Positions 46,293 to 59,100 of a stretch of 64,000 nt of DNA are shown piece after piece. The DNA is from Scenedesmus sp. ARA3. Taxonomy: Eukaryota > Chlorophyta > Chlorophyceae > Sphaeropleales > Scenedesmaceae. The notes beneath the pieces are model-generated. The model had not been told where the DNA came from, did not search any database, and saw only the letters and a list, made by a program, of their open reading frames with translations. Each line of letters begins with the position of its first letter. The first letter of the stretch is position 1. The stretch spans positions 125,144-189,143 of the forward strand of contig RWJK01001623.1 in NCBI GenBank assembly GCA_004335835.1, in the 5' to 3' direction. Made by a program: the position numbers and the translations under genes.

Positions 46293-49200
46293 ATGCCACG
46301 CATATCGCCTCTGGCCAAGGCGTCAGCCACGCTGGCAGCGTGCGCTGAGGCGGTCAGCGATGCAAACGGCCTGAACAGCAGCACACTCAGCAACTTGTCT
46401 TCAAGAATGAAGAGCTACTCTGGCTTTGGGGAGGGCGTGTGCACCTGTGCGCGCTGCATGCGCAGAGCAGGCCCTATCAGGGAGGACGTAGAGTGAGTAG
46501 CGGTGCTTGTCAACAGCAGCATGGTGCGGGGTGCTGAACATAGAGCAGCTTGCAGGGCAGCACAAGCGATGCAACAGCTGCAGAGGAGCAACAGCCGCAG
46601 TAATTGCAGCGGTGCTTGGTCCAGGTGCTGTTGGGAGTCAGCAGCTGTAAGCATATTTATCATCCGTTGAGGTGGAGCAGTGTTGGGTCTTCACGCCTAA
46701 ACCGGCTGAGCAGCGCCACAGTAGCAACACCTTCACGCAGGTCTGCACGGGCAGCTGCGGCACAGCAATAGCTGCTACGCTGTAGGCAACCTGCCCGTGA
46801 CAGCATAACAATAGCAGTACTGTGGAAGTTAGGCGGCACAACCTGGGCCAGCTGCAGCACAACACCTGATTCACAGCAGTCCACACATGCATGTTGCAAC
46901 TGCTCACGGTGCTGCCGGCATGCTCGTGTTTGCTGCTTGCAGGAACAAGCTGGTGCAGATCACGTACGCGCTGGCAAACGTGTACGACGACTCCCCAGAC
47001 TTGGAAGTGCGGGTGACAGACGAGCACAGGGCGCGCGCAGAGGAGATGATGGCGTGCGTGGAGAGCGGGGACGTGACCCGCCTAAGGGATGCTTTCCTGG
47101 AGGTGCGAGGAAAATGTGCCGGCATACAATTTGCAGCAGGGTGTGATGTGGAGGCAAGCAGCAGGCGGCAGCTGACAAAGGCATACCCGGCAGCTGCAGC
47201 CGCTGCATGCAGCACTGGGGCGAGTAGTGGACTGAAGCTGGAAGTCATTCAGCAGCAGCGGTGTACGTCTCTCAGCCACCGCCATTGGCGCTGATTGTTC
47301 AGGGCTCTAACAGGCCATGTGCAGCATAGTTGCCGTCGTGGAGAGACGTCATGGTCCTTGATGGCTATGATGCTGCCATGCTTCGGACGCAAATGTAAGA
47401 GGCATTTGCTGCATTGCTGTGTGTGCTGCTGCAGATTGAGGAGCAGGAGAGCGAGGGCTTGCTTGAGGGTGGCACAGCCACCGAGGTGGCCACATACCTC
47501 ATCATCAGTGCAGCACAGGTGAAAGGCGCCAGCACAATAGCATTTTCTGCAGCAGCAGCAACAGCAGCGCTGGGCAGGCACATCTGCTGCACGTGGCTCC
47601 TTCTGCAGCTGCTGCAGCAGCAGCGGCATGTGTATGCACTGCCGCCAGCAGCAGCTGCCAGCTTGCCAGTGAAAGCAAGGTGCAAAGCACATGCCAGGCA
47701 GGCGCATGCACTGCACAGCCCAACGTCAGCTGCCGCAGCATTGCTTGCGCTGCGCTGCTTCAAGCTCTTTTTCCAGCAGTCACGTCTGCAGCAAACACAC
47801 CGTATCATCCGTTAACAAATGCCGCGCGCTGTATGCTGCTGCTGCTGCTGCATGCAGGTCGGCCAGCCGGAGGTGATCCGGCTGCTAGCTGAGTGGGATG
47901 CAGACATGGAGGAGACTGACAGCATACGGCGCGGCAGGCCGCTGATGCACGCAGCAAACAACGGCCACACCGCAGCAGTCAAGGCGCTGGTCGACTGCGG
48001 CGCTGAGCCTGAGGCGACTGATGATAATGGATACACCGCCCTCATGGTGGCAGTGTTCTCTGACAGGTGCGGCTGCAAGTGAAGGAACGGCGGCTGTTCT
48101 GCTGAAGCAATGGCGCCAGCGCGCCACGCAAGCAAAGGAGCTGCGCAAAGGGCAACGAATGCACAGCAGCGGGCAGCTGATGCTATACCAGCGCAAAGAC
48201 ATGCTGCAGGTTTGCCTGCACTGCCTGCTGCCGTGTGTCAGCTGTAGCAATGGCACGCATCCTGCCCCAGCATGCAGCCGCACCAGTGACTCGTGCTCAG
48301 GCACCAGGAGAGCCGCCGGCACATTACAGCCACTCAGCAACTCACTGCCTCAGTGTCGATGTTTAGAAGGCTCCTGCTGATGCACTCCCGCATACTGCTG
48401 CGCTGCATTGCATCGCTGCACTTCCTGCCTCCAGGTCCAGCGCCGCGGAGGCGCTCGTGGACGGCGGCGCGGCCGTGGACGCGCAGGACCGTGCGGGCCG
48501 CACCGCGCTCAGCTACGCTGCCATGTATGGCTCCACGGACTGCATCTACCTGCTGGCGGCTCGCGGCGCTGACGTGGCTCATTTGGATGCGGATGGCGCC
48601 ACGCCGCTGGAGCTGGCGGAGGGCAGCGGGCGGCAGAGCGCGGTGGACGCGCTCAAGAAGCTGCAGCTGCGCGTGAAGATGCAGGAGAAGCGCAAGGTGC
48701 GCGGGTGGTGTCAGCGCTGCTGTATGCGAGCCAGCTGGCGAGGCCGCGTCTGTTTCACCCAGCAAGGAAGAGCCTTGTATGTGCTGGCATTTCAGCAGTG
48801 CAGCTTGTGCGCAGGGCATAGGGGGCGTTGCATGTAGTGCTGGCGGCTGGCCAATTCCCGGCTGCATCAGTCAAGCGGACCAAATGCAGGGCAGACGACA
48901 AGAAGTTGCTGTCGGGCTCTTTGCGTGCTTACAGTTTGTCTCATGCTGTCGCGCCGCAGGTGAAGCAGAGCAAGTGCCGCTCCGGCTACTCGGATCTGGA
49001 TGCCGCGCAGCTGCAGGCCAAGGAGCAGGAGGCTGCGCGTGCTGCTGCCGAGCTGCTGGAACAGCTGGACAAGGAGGAGGCAGCCAAGAGCGCCAAGGCA
49101 GCCAAGAAGAAGAAAAAAGGTGAGCAGCGGCACTGGTCGCATGATGCATGCATGGTATTTGGTGATTTGCTGGTGATGAGGCAGCTCTGCCGCAGTATAG

Positions 49201-52200
49201 TAGGACATACAAGTTGGACATGGCGGTTACCTGCTGGTGATTGCAGTGGCAGAGTGTGCAAGCAAAACCCACTGCTGCCGAAGCTGTAGAAGATCTGCAG
49301 ACCCGCCTGTCTGTCATCAAGATATGGCCGGGTAGCAAGCCGTTTGGAGCGCATTGTCCATGCACCACGTCTGACCACCCTGTGCTGCTCGTGCATGGCT
49401 GCAGGCAAGGGCAAGGCTGCAGCAGCAGACTGCACCGCGTCAGACACCACAGAGACGCCGCAGCAGGAGGCTGTAGCAGACATGCTGCCGCCCGAGCCAC
49501 CAGCAAACGGCGTGCACCACCAGCAGCAGCACCAAGCCACCCCTGGCCGGCAGCGGCAGCAGCAGCAGCAGCATTCAAGCAGCTCGCATGACAGCGCTGC
49601 TACAGGTGCTGCCTGGCCTGCTCAGGAGCTGCGGGATGACAGCACGCCAGCAGACCCTGGTGACAGCGCAGCATTCAAAGCAGCAGACGGCAAGCATCAG
49701 CCGCGCAAGCAAGCCAAGCAGGCTGCCTCAACGTCTCCTGGCGGCAGCAGCAAGCAGGGCGCAGACGCTGCACCCAGCAGCAGCAGCAGCCACGAGCAGC
49801 AGCAGCAGCAGCAGAGCTTGGCGCACGCTGCGACTGATGACACTGCGAGCTCGGTGGACGAGGCAGCTGCCGGTGCTGCTGCTGCTGCTGCTGTTGATGA
49901 TGAGCTGGATGTGATGCGGCGTGAGTGGGAGGTGCTGCTGGAGGCAGCTGCGCGCTGCAAGGACCAGCGGCAGCAGCCGACCATGCTGGCGAGGTGAGGC
50001 TCAGCGTAGCAGCAGAGCATACACATGCAGCTGAAGCAGAGGCGCTGTGTTGCATGTGCGAGCGCGTGGGCGGTTTGCGTTGCGCTTGCTTGTAACAGCT
50101 TGCGAAGGCAGCGCTGAAGTGGGGCTGGTGCAGATCATGGGTGGTCAAGCTCACCGTGTTGCAGTGAGTGCACAGCAGACTCGTCAAGCAGCTTGTCTCG
50201 GGCCACTGCACGTGCAGCGTAAAGAAACTGCGCATCGCTGCTCATGCTCCTGCGCTTACCGCCTCTGTGCCCTGCCGTCCGCTGTCCTGCCGCCTGTCGC
50301 AGGGTTGCCGACATGCTGCCGCGCTGCAGCGACGCAGGCATCAGCGTGAAGTACGGCCGCAAGGTGCTGCAGCGCCTGCAGGCAGTGGGGCCAGCACGCA
50401 CAGCGCTGCAGGCGGCACTCGCTGCGCAGCCCTGCTCGTGTGATGAGCTTGAGGCCGCGCTGTCTGCCTGCAAGAGCTGCAGGTGCCTGCTGGAGGAGGA
50501 CCTGCTGCAGGTGAGGGAGGGGTTTGACCGCTTTGACCGGCTTTGACCGGCTTTGACTAGCTTTGATCAGCTTTGACCAGCTTTGTCACAGATGATGGCG
50601 GGGCTTGACTGTTGAACCGCGTGGCCAGGTTCGCAGCATGTGCAGTGCTTAATATCTGCGTGCGCGCAAGGGTGTATATGTCAGCAGCAATGCCACAACT
50701 TCACCCAGGGCCATCTGCTAAACGTGCTTGTTGCTCGTCTGTTGTGCGTGCTGTCCCCAGGTTGCTGAGGATGTGCTGGCTGACCTGCTCAAGCAGCAGG
50801 AAGAGCAGCTCAGGCTGCAGCAGGAGCAGCAGGCGCAGCAGCTTGCCCAGCAGCAAGCGCAGCAGCAGCAGCTAGCTGAGCAGCAAGCGCAGCTTGCAGC
50901 AAAGCAGGCGGCGCAGCAAAGGCAGCAGCAGCAGCAGCAGCACTCGTTGTGGGAGTCGAAAGCAGGGCCTGTGTTGGGCATGCTTGATGCCGGCGAGTCA
51001 CAGAGCCCCATGCACAGGCAGACCAGCCCTGGCTTGAGGCCAATGCAGCAGCAGCAGCAGGCGGTGCCTCAGTTGCAGCTGCAGCAAGACGAGGTCCAGC
51101 AGGTGCAGCAGCAAGTGCAGCAGGTCATGCAGCAAATGTCGCAGCCGATGCTTGCGCCACCGCTGCAGCGGCCGCTGCAGCCGCCACCGCCGCCGCACCT
51201 GCTGCCGCAGGCGCAGCTGCAGCAGCCGATGCCACCGCCTCAGCAGCAGCAGCATATGGGTGTGCAGCATCAGCCGCCAGGCACCACAATGCCCTTCCTG
51301 CAGCAGCAGCTGCAGGCGCTGCAGCAGCCGCAGCTCCAGCAGCAGCAGCAGCAGCAGCAGCAACACTCGCTAGGGCAGATGCAGCAGCACCCGCAGCTGC
51401 TGCAGCAGCAGCAGAACCCGCTGGGCCCTCCTTCCGCCAGCTCTCCTCTGTCCATGCCAAGCTTACTGCAAAGCCAGCAGCAGCAGCAGCACCCGCTGGG
51501 CCAGCTGCAGCTGATGCAGCACCAGCAGCTGTTTGCGTCGCAGCTGCAGGGCAGCCAGGTGCAGCGCGGCCCTATGCAAGGCATGCTGGGTGGCACCCCA
51601 CCCCCACCTATGTCTGGCATGCTGCAGGGCCCAGGAGGCATGCTGTCAAACCAGCTGCTGGCACCCATGTCGCAGGCGTCAGTACGCATGCAGCAGGCGC
51701 AGCAGATGCAGCAGCAGCAGCAGCAGCTGGCAGGCAGCTACTGGGGTGCTCCACGGCCAAGCCTGGTGACCCCTGGCGGCTTTGGCAGTGTGGGCCAGCC
51801 ACTATCACGCAGCCCTGCAGGAGGTGGCCGGCTGTCTTTAGACATGCTGGCGCCATCGCCAGGGCTGGCAGGTGCCAGCTTAGCAGCTGCTGCCGGCGAT
51901 TTTGTGCGCCGCAACAGCCTCAGCACGCCTGTGGCGGGTGTAGCACCCGTGCTGCTGTCAGGGCAGGCGGAGGTTGATGTGCTGGATGACCACCAGCATC
52001 CGGCATATGCCATGGCTAATGCGCTGCTGTCAGATGACGATGATGACCAGCTTCCGGTTGGCTCTGCTGTGGTCGAGTGCAGGCTGTGCTTCAAGGGCCG
52101 CGCAGACACGTGCTGCCTGCCGTGCGGCTGCCTGCAGATGTGCCAGGGCTGCGCGCTGCTGTGGAAGCAGCGCGGCGAGCAGGCATGCCCGTGGTGCAAA

Positions 52201-52230
52201 GCACCGCTGGAGGACTATGCAGTGGTGTGA
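46293..52230 (+). CDS. Ankyrin-repeat protein with C-terminal RING-like finger, probable E3 ubiquitin ligase
   Basis: Nine exons: 46293-46492, 46943-47102, 47435-47518, 47858-48066, 48435-48696, 48960-49119, 49405-49993, 50303-50510, 50761-52230; 1113 residues, all phases match. Ankyrin repeats lie at about residues 145-300, with hallmarks GRPLMHAANNGHTAAVKALVDCGA, NGYTALMVAVF, AGRTALSYAAMYGSTDCIYLLAARGA and GATPLELAEGS. A Lys/Ala coiled coil and a long Gln/Ser/Ala disordered region follow, and residues about 625-1050 are extremely Gln-rich. The C-terminus is a RING: CRLCFKGRADTCCLP, CGCLQMCQGC and ACPWCKAPL. The usual His of C3HC4 RINGs (PCRH in LUL/MGRN-type) appears as Cys (PCGC). By family analogy it would ubiquitinate a partner held by the ankyrin domain. 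The start ATG is preceded by CAG, so a 5' exon may be missing. Unlike most neighbours, it lacks clear exon-edge copies. Confidence 0.85.
50519..50586 (+). repeat. Decamer tandem repeat in the ankyrin-RING gene
   Basis: About six units of a ten-base motif, CTTTGACCGG or CTTTGACCAG-like, directly after the exon 8 donor. It has no apparent coding role. Confidence 0.9.
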
Positions 52231-52986
52231 TGCAGCGCTGCATGCGGTGTGCTGGATGCATAAGGCACTAACTAGTAGAGCGCGCGGCATGGTGACACCT
52301 GCCTGTGCTATTGGTCCGTACGGCACAGCTCTGCTGTGCACACCTCATTGTCAGATGCCTACTTGGTATGCACAATTTGCCCGTCGTTTGTGTTGCGCCT
52401 TGCTTTTGGCAACAGGCCGTGCGCATTTCCATTGTAAGCAGCAATGCTCTGATTGGACCAATGGACTGTGTTTCAGCGTGCAACGGCTGCCGCTGATGAC
52501 GCGGTGCCGTACGACCCATGGCTTTAGGCCTGCCACCACTTTCCTGACCTTGTAAGCAAGCCATGCAGTCATTTTACAAACGCGCTTGCTGTACGGTGCG
52601 CCAGGGCAAGACCTTCGATGCAGCGTGCATGCTCTATCTCAGACTGCTGTGCTGAACAGTAAGCAGTGCCCCCATCAGTCTGCGCAATGGCAGCCTGCGG
52701 GCTTCAGCCAAGCGTGGCGAAATGAACATGCGAACAGCGCTGTAACTTGCCAAACTGATCTGGCCTTGAACCATCAAAACCTTGCAAAGGCCCCTGTAGA
52801 CACTGCTGGTAACACACAAAAACGACACCCCATGGGGCACTGGCCAGTGCTGGTGTGGGGGCTGGAGGGTTCAAACACTGTTCACTAACACAAAGCAGAC
52901 AGCTCAGCACACTGAGTAACTGCACCTGCCAACTGCCAGTATGCAGTGCATAAACAGCAGCCAGCTGTATGCAATTCACACGCTTG
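52231..52986. other. 3' flank of the ankyrin-RING gene
   Basis: No gene seen. TGTAA motifs near 52434 and 52552 are candidate green-algal polyadenylation signals for the plus-strand ankyrin-RING gene. Confidence 0.4.
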
Positions 52987-53572
52987 TCAAGCACTGAGCC
53001 CAGGGCGCATGCGCGCCACAAGCGCCCTTTGCTTTCCAGCTAGCCACAAGTAATGAGTTTCAGTTGAAACGACAGCACGACTGTCGCGGTGGTGGTTGGT
53101 GCCGCCGCCAGCAGCTGCAGCGACCCTCCTGCTATTGGCGCTCAATCGTCGGGGTGCACAGGTACATCGCTGCAGGAAGGGCTGTCACTACAGCAAACTG
53201 CCGGCAGCCGAAGGCTGACTATTGGCCAAGCTGCTTAGCTTGAAGGCCCTCACTGCCCTCCTAGCGTAAGCTTCTGCAAACAGCATGGAGAAACGCAACT
53301 CAGCGATGGCAACAGGTGCAACGCACCATGTCAAAGCCCACCCCAGCAGCAGTAGCAAACCATGTGCTGCATGAATAGTTGCTGCAAAAACAGCAAATGC
53401 TTGCACGTACCTGCATGCCACAAGTTCACGGCTGTGGAATCTACGGCAGTGCTCAACAACCTGCCTGCACATTCTGGTTTTCCTTCTTAGTCAAGTACAA
53501 TCACCGATTCTCTGCATGAATATCAACACACAAGCTGGCCCGCCTCAAACATCAAAATCACAGCTGGCCCAC

Positions 53573-53633
53573 CTCAAAGAGCTGGCTTGGGCTCTGGTAG
53601 CCATTGGTGAACGACTGGCTGCGCAGCCCCAGG

Positions 53634-53682
<49 letters not shown>

Positions 53683-55686
53683 TGGGCTTGCTGGCAATGC
53701 GGCTGCCGTCACCCTGGCGCCACTGCGGCGACGACGCTCCTGCACAATAATCATGCAGCAAATACAGCGTCAGCAGTGCGTATGGGGGTTACTTGACACA
53801 TGGTAGTGCCCCTCGCACGCGGCTGCAAAGCGAATGCAGCACTCAGGATGCGCTTGGCAGAGCTGTTGCACATGAATTGTCTCTATGGGAGTCTGCTGCC
53901 TGCCTCCCTTCATCCCACACCCACAGACTCGCACCTGCCGAGTTGTCAGGCGGCTGCCCCTGCGACTTGGCTGCGCTCCTGGACCTGCTGCCACCAGCTG
54001 CAGCTCTTGCAGTCATAGCAGCTGCCTCATCTGGCAGGCGCCCAGACTCTGCATGTATGACATCGGATGCAGCTCAATCAACAAGCGCCAGGAAGCACAT
54101 GACAATGCCATAGAGCTGTGAGTTAAGGGAGCGCTATGGGGTGGGGGCGCCCAGTCGTGCGTCCGACTACATGCACAGCGCCCAGGGCAATGCACGTGTC
54201 CCAAATGCGTTGGTATCTTATCGCCACATGTCATCACAACTAGCCACAGTACAAGCCAGCATGCAATCGCCGCACCTTGCTGCACCAGGCTGCTGCTCAA
54301 GCTGCCCAGCGTCGGCGAGAACGTCTTGAGCGCCACTGGCGCAAACACCCGGTGCGTGGCAGCAGCAGCCTTGCGCTCCTCTGCAGGCGCTGACGGCGGC
54401 AGCAGCCGCTCCCAAATGGGCACGTACGGCTTATCCGGCGGCTGGCCCCTGCTGCTGCGGCTGCTGGCTGCTGCTGAGCGTGCGCCGCTGCTGCCGCCTG
54501 CGCTGTCAATGCTCCCGGCGGCATCAGCTGCTGATGTGCCAGGGCTGGGCAGAGCCAGGCGGCTGCTGAACCTGCAGGGTGCCAGCAGGAGTGTTGAAAC
54601 ACAGTGCGTCAACAGGCGCGACGAAAGACGTGAAGAGGATGAACACCAGAATACTGCAGAACAACTAGACCATACATCTGACAGTACACCATGGGCTGCA
54701 GGTACTTCGCTTGCTGGTATGCTGGCGATAGAGTGTCTTATGTAAAACGACATCCAACCAATACTGCGCCCAACACCACTCACTTGCCGGAGTCCCCAAA
54801 CGCTGCTTTCCTTGGCTTCAGCTGCTGGCTAATATTCGAGCCTGCTCCTGCAACGAGAACATGCCAAGGTGTCAATGCAACGCCTCTGAGAGTATTTTAA
54901 AATTGTGCAACCGGCTTGGGGCGCCCACATGAAACCTCGTGGCATGCAGGGTGATGCACAGTGCTGCTTGCTGGCGTGAGCACAGATGCGAAGATGCTTG
55001 CGCTCTGAAACAGCAATTGACTTGCCTGCAGTAGCAGAACCTGCTGTTGCTCCCTGCTTGCTGCCGCGTCTCTCCTGTGCTGCTGCCTCACTGCTGCGGC
55101 CAGCAGCAGCACTGCTGCTGGCGCTGGCCTGCGCCCTGCCCTCTGCTGCGGCCTGCTCCTCGTCTGATGCTGCTGCATCGCCTGCCAGTACCCCAACATC
55201 TACAATGACGCTGCTGTGGGCCTTGTCTGCCTGACTTGCTATGCCTTGGATCTTCAGCAGTTTCTTGCGAGCCTTGGCTAGCGCTGCTGCAGATTCAGCT
55301 GCAGCAATCCGGGACAACAAGCAAAGCAAGCAGAGCTGTCAGCTACAGTGCAGGCAATTGTGTAGCAGGCCACTGCAGTTTGCAGCAATCTACAAGTGGC
55401 ATCAAACCTTTGTGCTGCGGCTGCAACGCTGATTGGCAGGCACTGCAGGATGCACTGAATCGTCATGATGTAGTCTGCATGCCATGCTTGGTGCCCATGT
55501 GTTGGTGCATGCCCACCTGGCTTTCCGCTAAGGTCTCCAGTGTTTGAGCGCTTGACAATGCTGCTGCCTCCTTCATCCTTTTCACTGGTGCCAAGGCCAG
55601 GAAGCACCAGCCGTATCTGCAGGAACAGCTTGCATCAAGATAGTTTCTACGAGCTGTGCAGCTGCTGCATGTGACAGCATCGCCAT
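53573..55686 (-). CDS. Unrecognised low-complexity protein, at least seven exons, 3' end unresolved
   Basis: I do not recognise this protein. A phase-consistent chain runs 55686-55651, 55616-55517, 55298-55026, 54847-54784, 54571-54276, 54030-53935, 53739-53573 (344 codons). It begins MAMLSHAAAAQLIRLVLPGLG and includes KSARK-like basic helices (ALAKARKKLLKIQGIASQADK), VIVDVGVLAGD, a Ser/Ala/Gly-rich middle, DKPYVPIWERLLPPSAPAEER and a poly-Ala run of about 15 coded by GCA repeats in exon 7, then LGLRSQSFTNGYQSPSQLFE. The exon 3 donor is GC-type (CAG|GCAAGT at 55026). A possible last exon starting at 53169 stays open to a TGA at 52987-52989. The composition suggests a largely disordered, perhaps nuclear or scaffold protein. 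Its start lies 470 bp from the divergent transporter gene. Exons are credible; function is unknown. Confidence 0.55.
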
Positions 55687-56155
55687 TAAAGCTGACGCAC
55701 CCTGGTCGCCTCTGCAAGCTTTACACTGCTGGAATTATATGGGTCATGTGGTCCAGGTTGCAGGGTAGCGCTGCTGGGTGGCATTGCATCACGCTGTCAT
55801 CGCTGCTGTCAGCTGTGCATGCAGTGGCAATACATCAGGAGGTCAACATTTCGGCTGGCCGTCCATCTCGCCAATAAACACTGTACGATGGAAATATTTA
55901 ACGCCTTAACGCATTAAATTTCATCAGTAGTCGTTTGACAGATAACAGAGCATTAGGTCTTTCTGCCGGGCAGTGCCGATTCAAAACAACCCGCAATCAT
56001 GCCTCTGTTGGCAACAGCAACTGCTTAAAAGTTGGAGCAAAGGTTCACGTAGATTCGGATCTGTCGATGTATGGTTTTATCTGATGATGAACGGGCAAGG
56101 ACAGACTGCCTGCAACCCTGGCATATAACTGGCCAATCTTTGTGCAGGCTGCACC
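55687..56155. promoter_or_regulatory. Divergent promoter region of the unknown gene and the MFS transporter
   Basis: The two start codons face away from each other across 469 bp. A markedly AT-rich block at about 55884-55935, unlike the GC-rich surroundings, is the best candidate core-promoter area. No specific element can be assigned. Confidence 0.4.
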
Positions 56156-59100
56156 ATGCTGTTCGACGATGTCATCAGCAAGCATGTTGGGGGCATGGGC
56201 AGGGGCCAGGTGGGTCTGTGGCGGTGGCAAGGGTGTCTCCTGCAGCACAGGCATGGAAATGGTCATCCTGCAAGCGTTGCAATTCACTCTGTTGCAACTG
56301 CTGGCCTTTGCATGGTTCATGTGCTGCATCATGTCTCACATCTGCTAGCTATGGCTGCTTATCACCATGGCTGCTGCGCTGCATACTTGCAGTGCTCTTC
56401 AAGCACCGCGTAGCACCTGATTGCACCCTGTGCTGCTGCTGCCACCGCTGCTGCTGCCGCTGCTGCAGGTCCTGGTGCTCCTTGCCAGCAGCTGCTCATG
56501 GGCTACCCTAGCACTGGTTGTGCTGGACATGGTGTTCACCACACAGAAGCCAGCCTGGACTTGCAGCAACCCTGCAGATGCTCAGTGTGCAGCGGTGCTG
56601 AGCAGCGGAACAGGCTTCTGCAGTCTATCACCAGAGCAGTACTCCTGGATTGCGCCATACAGCAGCCTTGTATCGTCGTTTGGGCTGGTGTGCAGTGACA
56701 GCTGGAAAGTAGGGCTGGTGAATGCCATGTTCTTTCTGGGGTAAGCGGCTGCTACAACGAAGTACTGCTTGCTTATGTGTTAGCCCCTCACAATGAGCAT
56801 TTGTTGCTGCGGCAGCTGTAAATGATTAATCAAACGGTGTGCTGCTGCCTTCTTCATGCATGCGACACACCGGTGTTAGCCATATTGCTGTACAGGTGCC
56901 ATGCCTGCAACATGTTCAACTGCAGTGCCCATATCAGCCCATGTTCTGCCGGAGTGCTGCTTTTGCAGTGGGTTGCCGCCTGTGAGATCAAGCAGCTGGC
57001 ATGTGCCGCATGCCGCAATCTTCCCAGCTGGTTAGGCTTCTGCAGCATCTTGTGAATAGTGTTGCAACCGCACTGGCTTCATGCTCTGTCCGCTGCTGCG
57101 CAGGTACTGGGTGGGCTCCTGCATGTTTGGCTGGCTGTCTGACACGTACGGCCGCAAGCGCTGCCTGCTGCTGTCCAATGCCGCCTCAGCAGCAGCAGCG
57201 CTGCTGGGCGCCAGCAGCCGCAGCTACAACCAGTACGTGCTGTGGCGTGCGCTGCAGGGCTTCTGCTCTGCAGGGCTGCCCATTGCCAGCTACGTGCTGT
57301 CAACAGAGGCAGTGGGGCCAGCCTTTAGGGGCAGGTGAGAGGCAAACGGGGTCGAGCAGCAGCTGCGTCAGCAGCAGCGCATGCTGGTAGCATGGGCTGT
57401 GTGGTACAGCACTGCAGCGCGGGACATGCAGTGCAGGGCGGTGCTGCACGCGTGCTCAAATGACGATGCATGCATTGCCTGCTGTGAATACACATTGACA
57501 GGGACTTTACACAAACGCACGCGTGCTTCACTAGTGGTCTGCCGCACTGACGCTGCTCTCCCCTGCTGCTGCAATCCCTCCTCACACTGCTTTCCGCACT
57601 GCAGGGCTGGCACCGCCTCCCAGATGATCTACCACCTTGGCGAATGGCTGTTGCCGCTGCTGGCCTTCTGGCTGCAGGACTGGCGCCTGCTCAACCTGGC
57701 GATTGCAGCCATCTGCTGCATCACTGGGCTGCTGCTGCTGCCCTTCCCTGAGTCGCCCCGCTGGCTGTTGCTGAAGGGGCGGCAGCAGGAGGCACGCCAG
57801 GCACTGAGCTGGCTAGCTGCTGTGAATGGGCGGCAGCTGCCTGAGGGGTTGGACATCACACACACTGTGGAGCTCACTGCAGCAGCAGACAGAGCAGCAG
57901 AGTGTGAAGGGCAAGGGGAGGGTGCAGCAGATGGAATGAGTGATGCTGATTGTTGTGGGAAGGGCAGCGGCGACACCAGCAGCAGCAGGAGCTTGCAGCA
58001 GCAGGGGGCAGCAGCAGCTGATGTGTCAGCTGAACAGGCTTGCAAGGTTGGGCTGTCAGCCGCCCCTCTGGCGGCAGGCGCAACCAGCAATGACATTGAT
58101 AGTGACGGCAATCTCCTTGACAGCGACTGTACAGCATTGCTATCTGGACATGACAACGCAGCCGCACATGCAAAGCAGGCAGTGCAGGACAAGCATGAAC
58201 AGCAGCACCAGCAGCAACAGGGGCAGAAGCAGCAGCCAGACACGCAGCCCGACAGTGGGTTGCTGGCGCTGTTCAGCCATGCCCTGCTTGCGCGGTACTT
58301 TGTCGTCACAGCGCTGCTGTGCACAGTCATGGCGATCTGCTTTTACACAATCAACCTGGCCACGGACTCTTTGCAGGTGGGTCTTCTGGCGGCGGCTCCT
58401 TGATTCTGCTCGCTGCACAGCACTTGATGGATCTGTATCGATGCCTCTGCTGTGTGCAAGGGGCCATGACAGTATGTGCAGTGCTGGCTCCATCTTGTGC
58501 ACGTTTGTCACAAGTGATGTGATGCACAGCAGCTCTGCCACAGCCCAATGTAACATGTTGCTTGCCTTTTTGCTCACCCCACCCCAACGCAGGGCTCCCT
58601 GTACACCAACTTCTTCCTCACCTCAATTGGTGAGCAGCTGAACAGCATCATACAGCATGTGGCAGTCGGGACGGCAGGTCTGTTGCAACATCAAGTTGTT
58701 TGCTCTGGAAGCCATCACCGTTGCGCACGGCAGCACTCATTTGCAGGGCTCGCGGGGTGTATGCTGCTTGCTGCAGCAATTTCTCTCCCTTCAATGCAGC
58801 AGCTTGGTGCTCAACAGGTACCTGAGCCTTGGATGTGCCACCTTCAACACCACCCATAACAGCACCTTCTTGGCTGCTGCTGCTCCTCCTACATCACCAG
58901 GTGAAGTGCCGGCAGCGCTGCTTGCAGGAGCAGCCGTGGACACCCTGGGCCGCCGCATCACCGTCGGCACAGGCGTGCTGCTCACAGGGCTGGCCTGCTG
59001 CGCCTGCAGCCTGCTACCCCCCGGATGGAAGACCATCGCACTCGCCAGTGCTGGCAAGGCTTGCTGCAGTGGTACCTGGACCATCTCATATGTATATGCA

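Noticed and set aside
45835..46374. 179-codon open frame starting MRPTSILVHTF
   Set aside because: It is unrelated to known proteins and overlaps the first exon of the ankyrin-RING gene in another frame; better explained as 5' flank or UTR.
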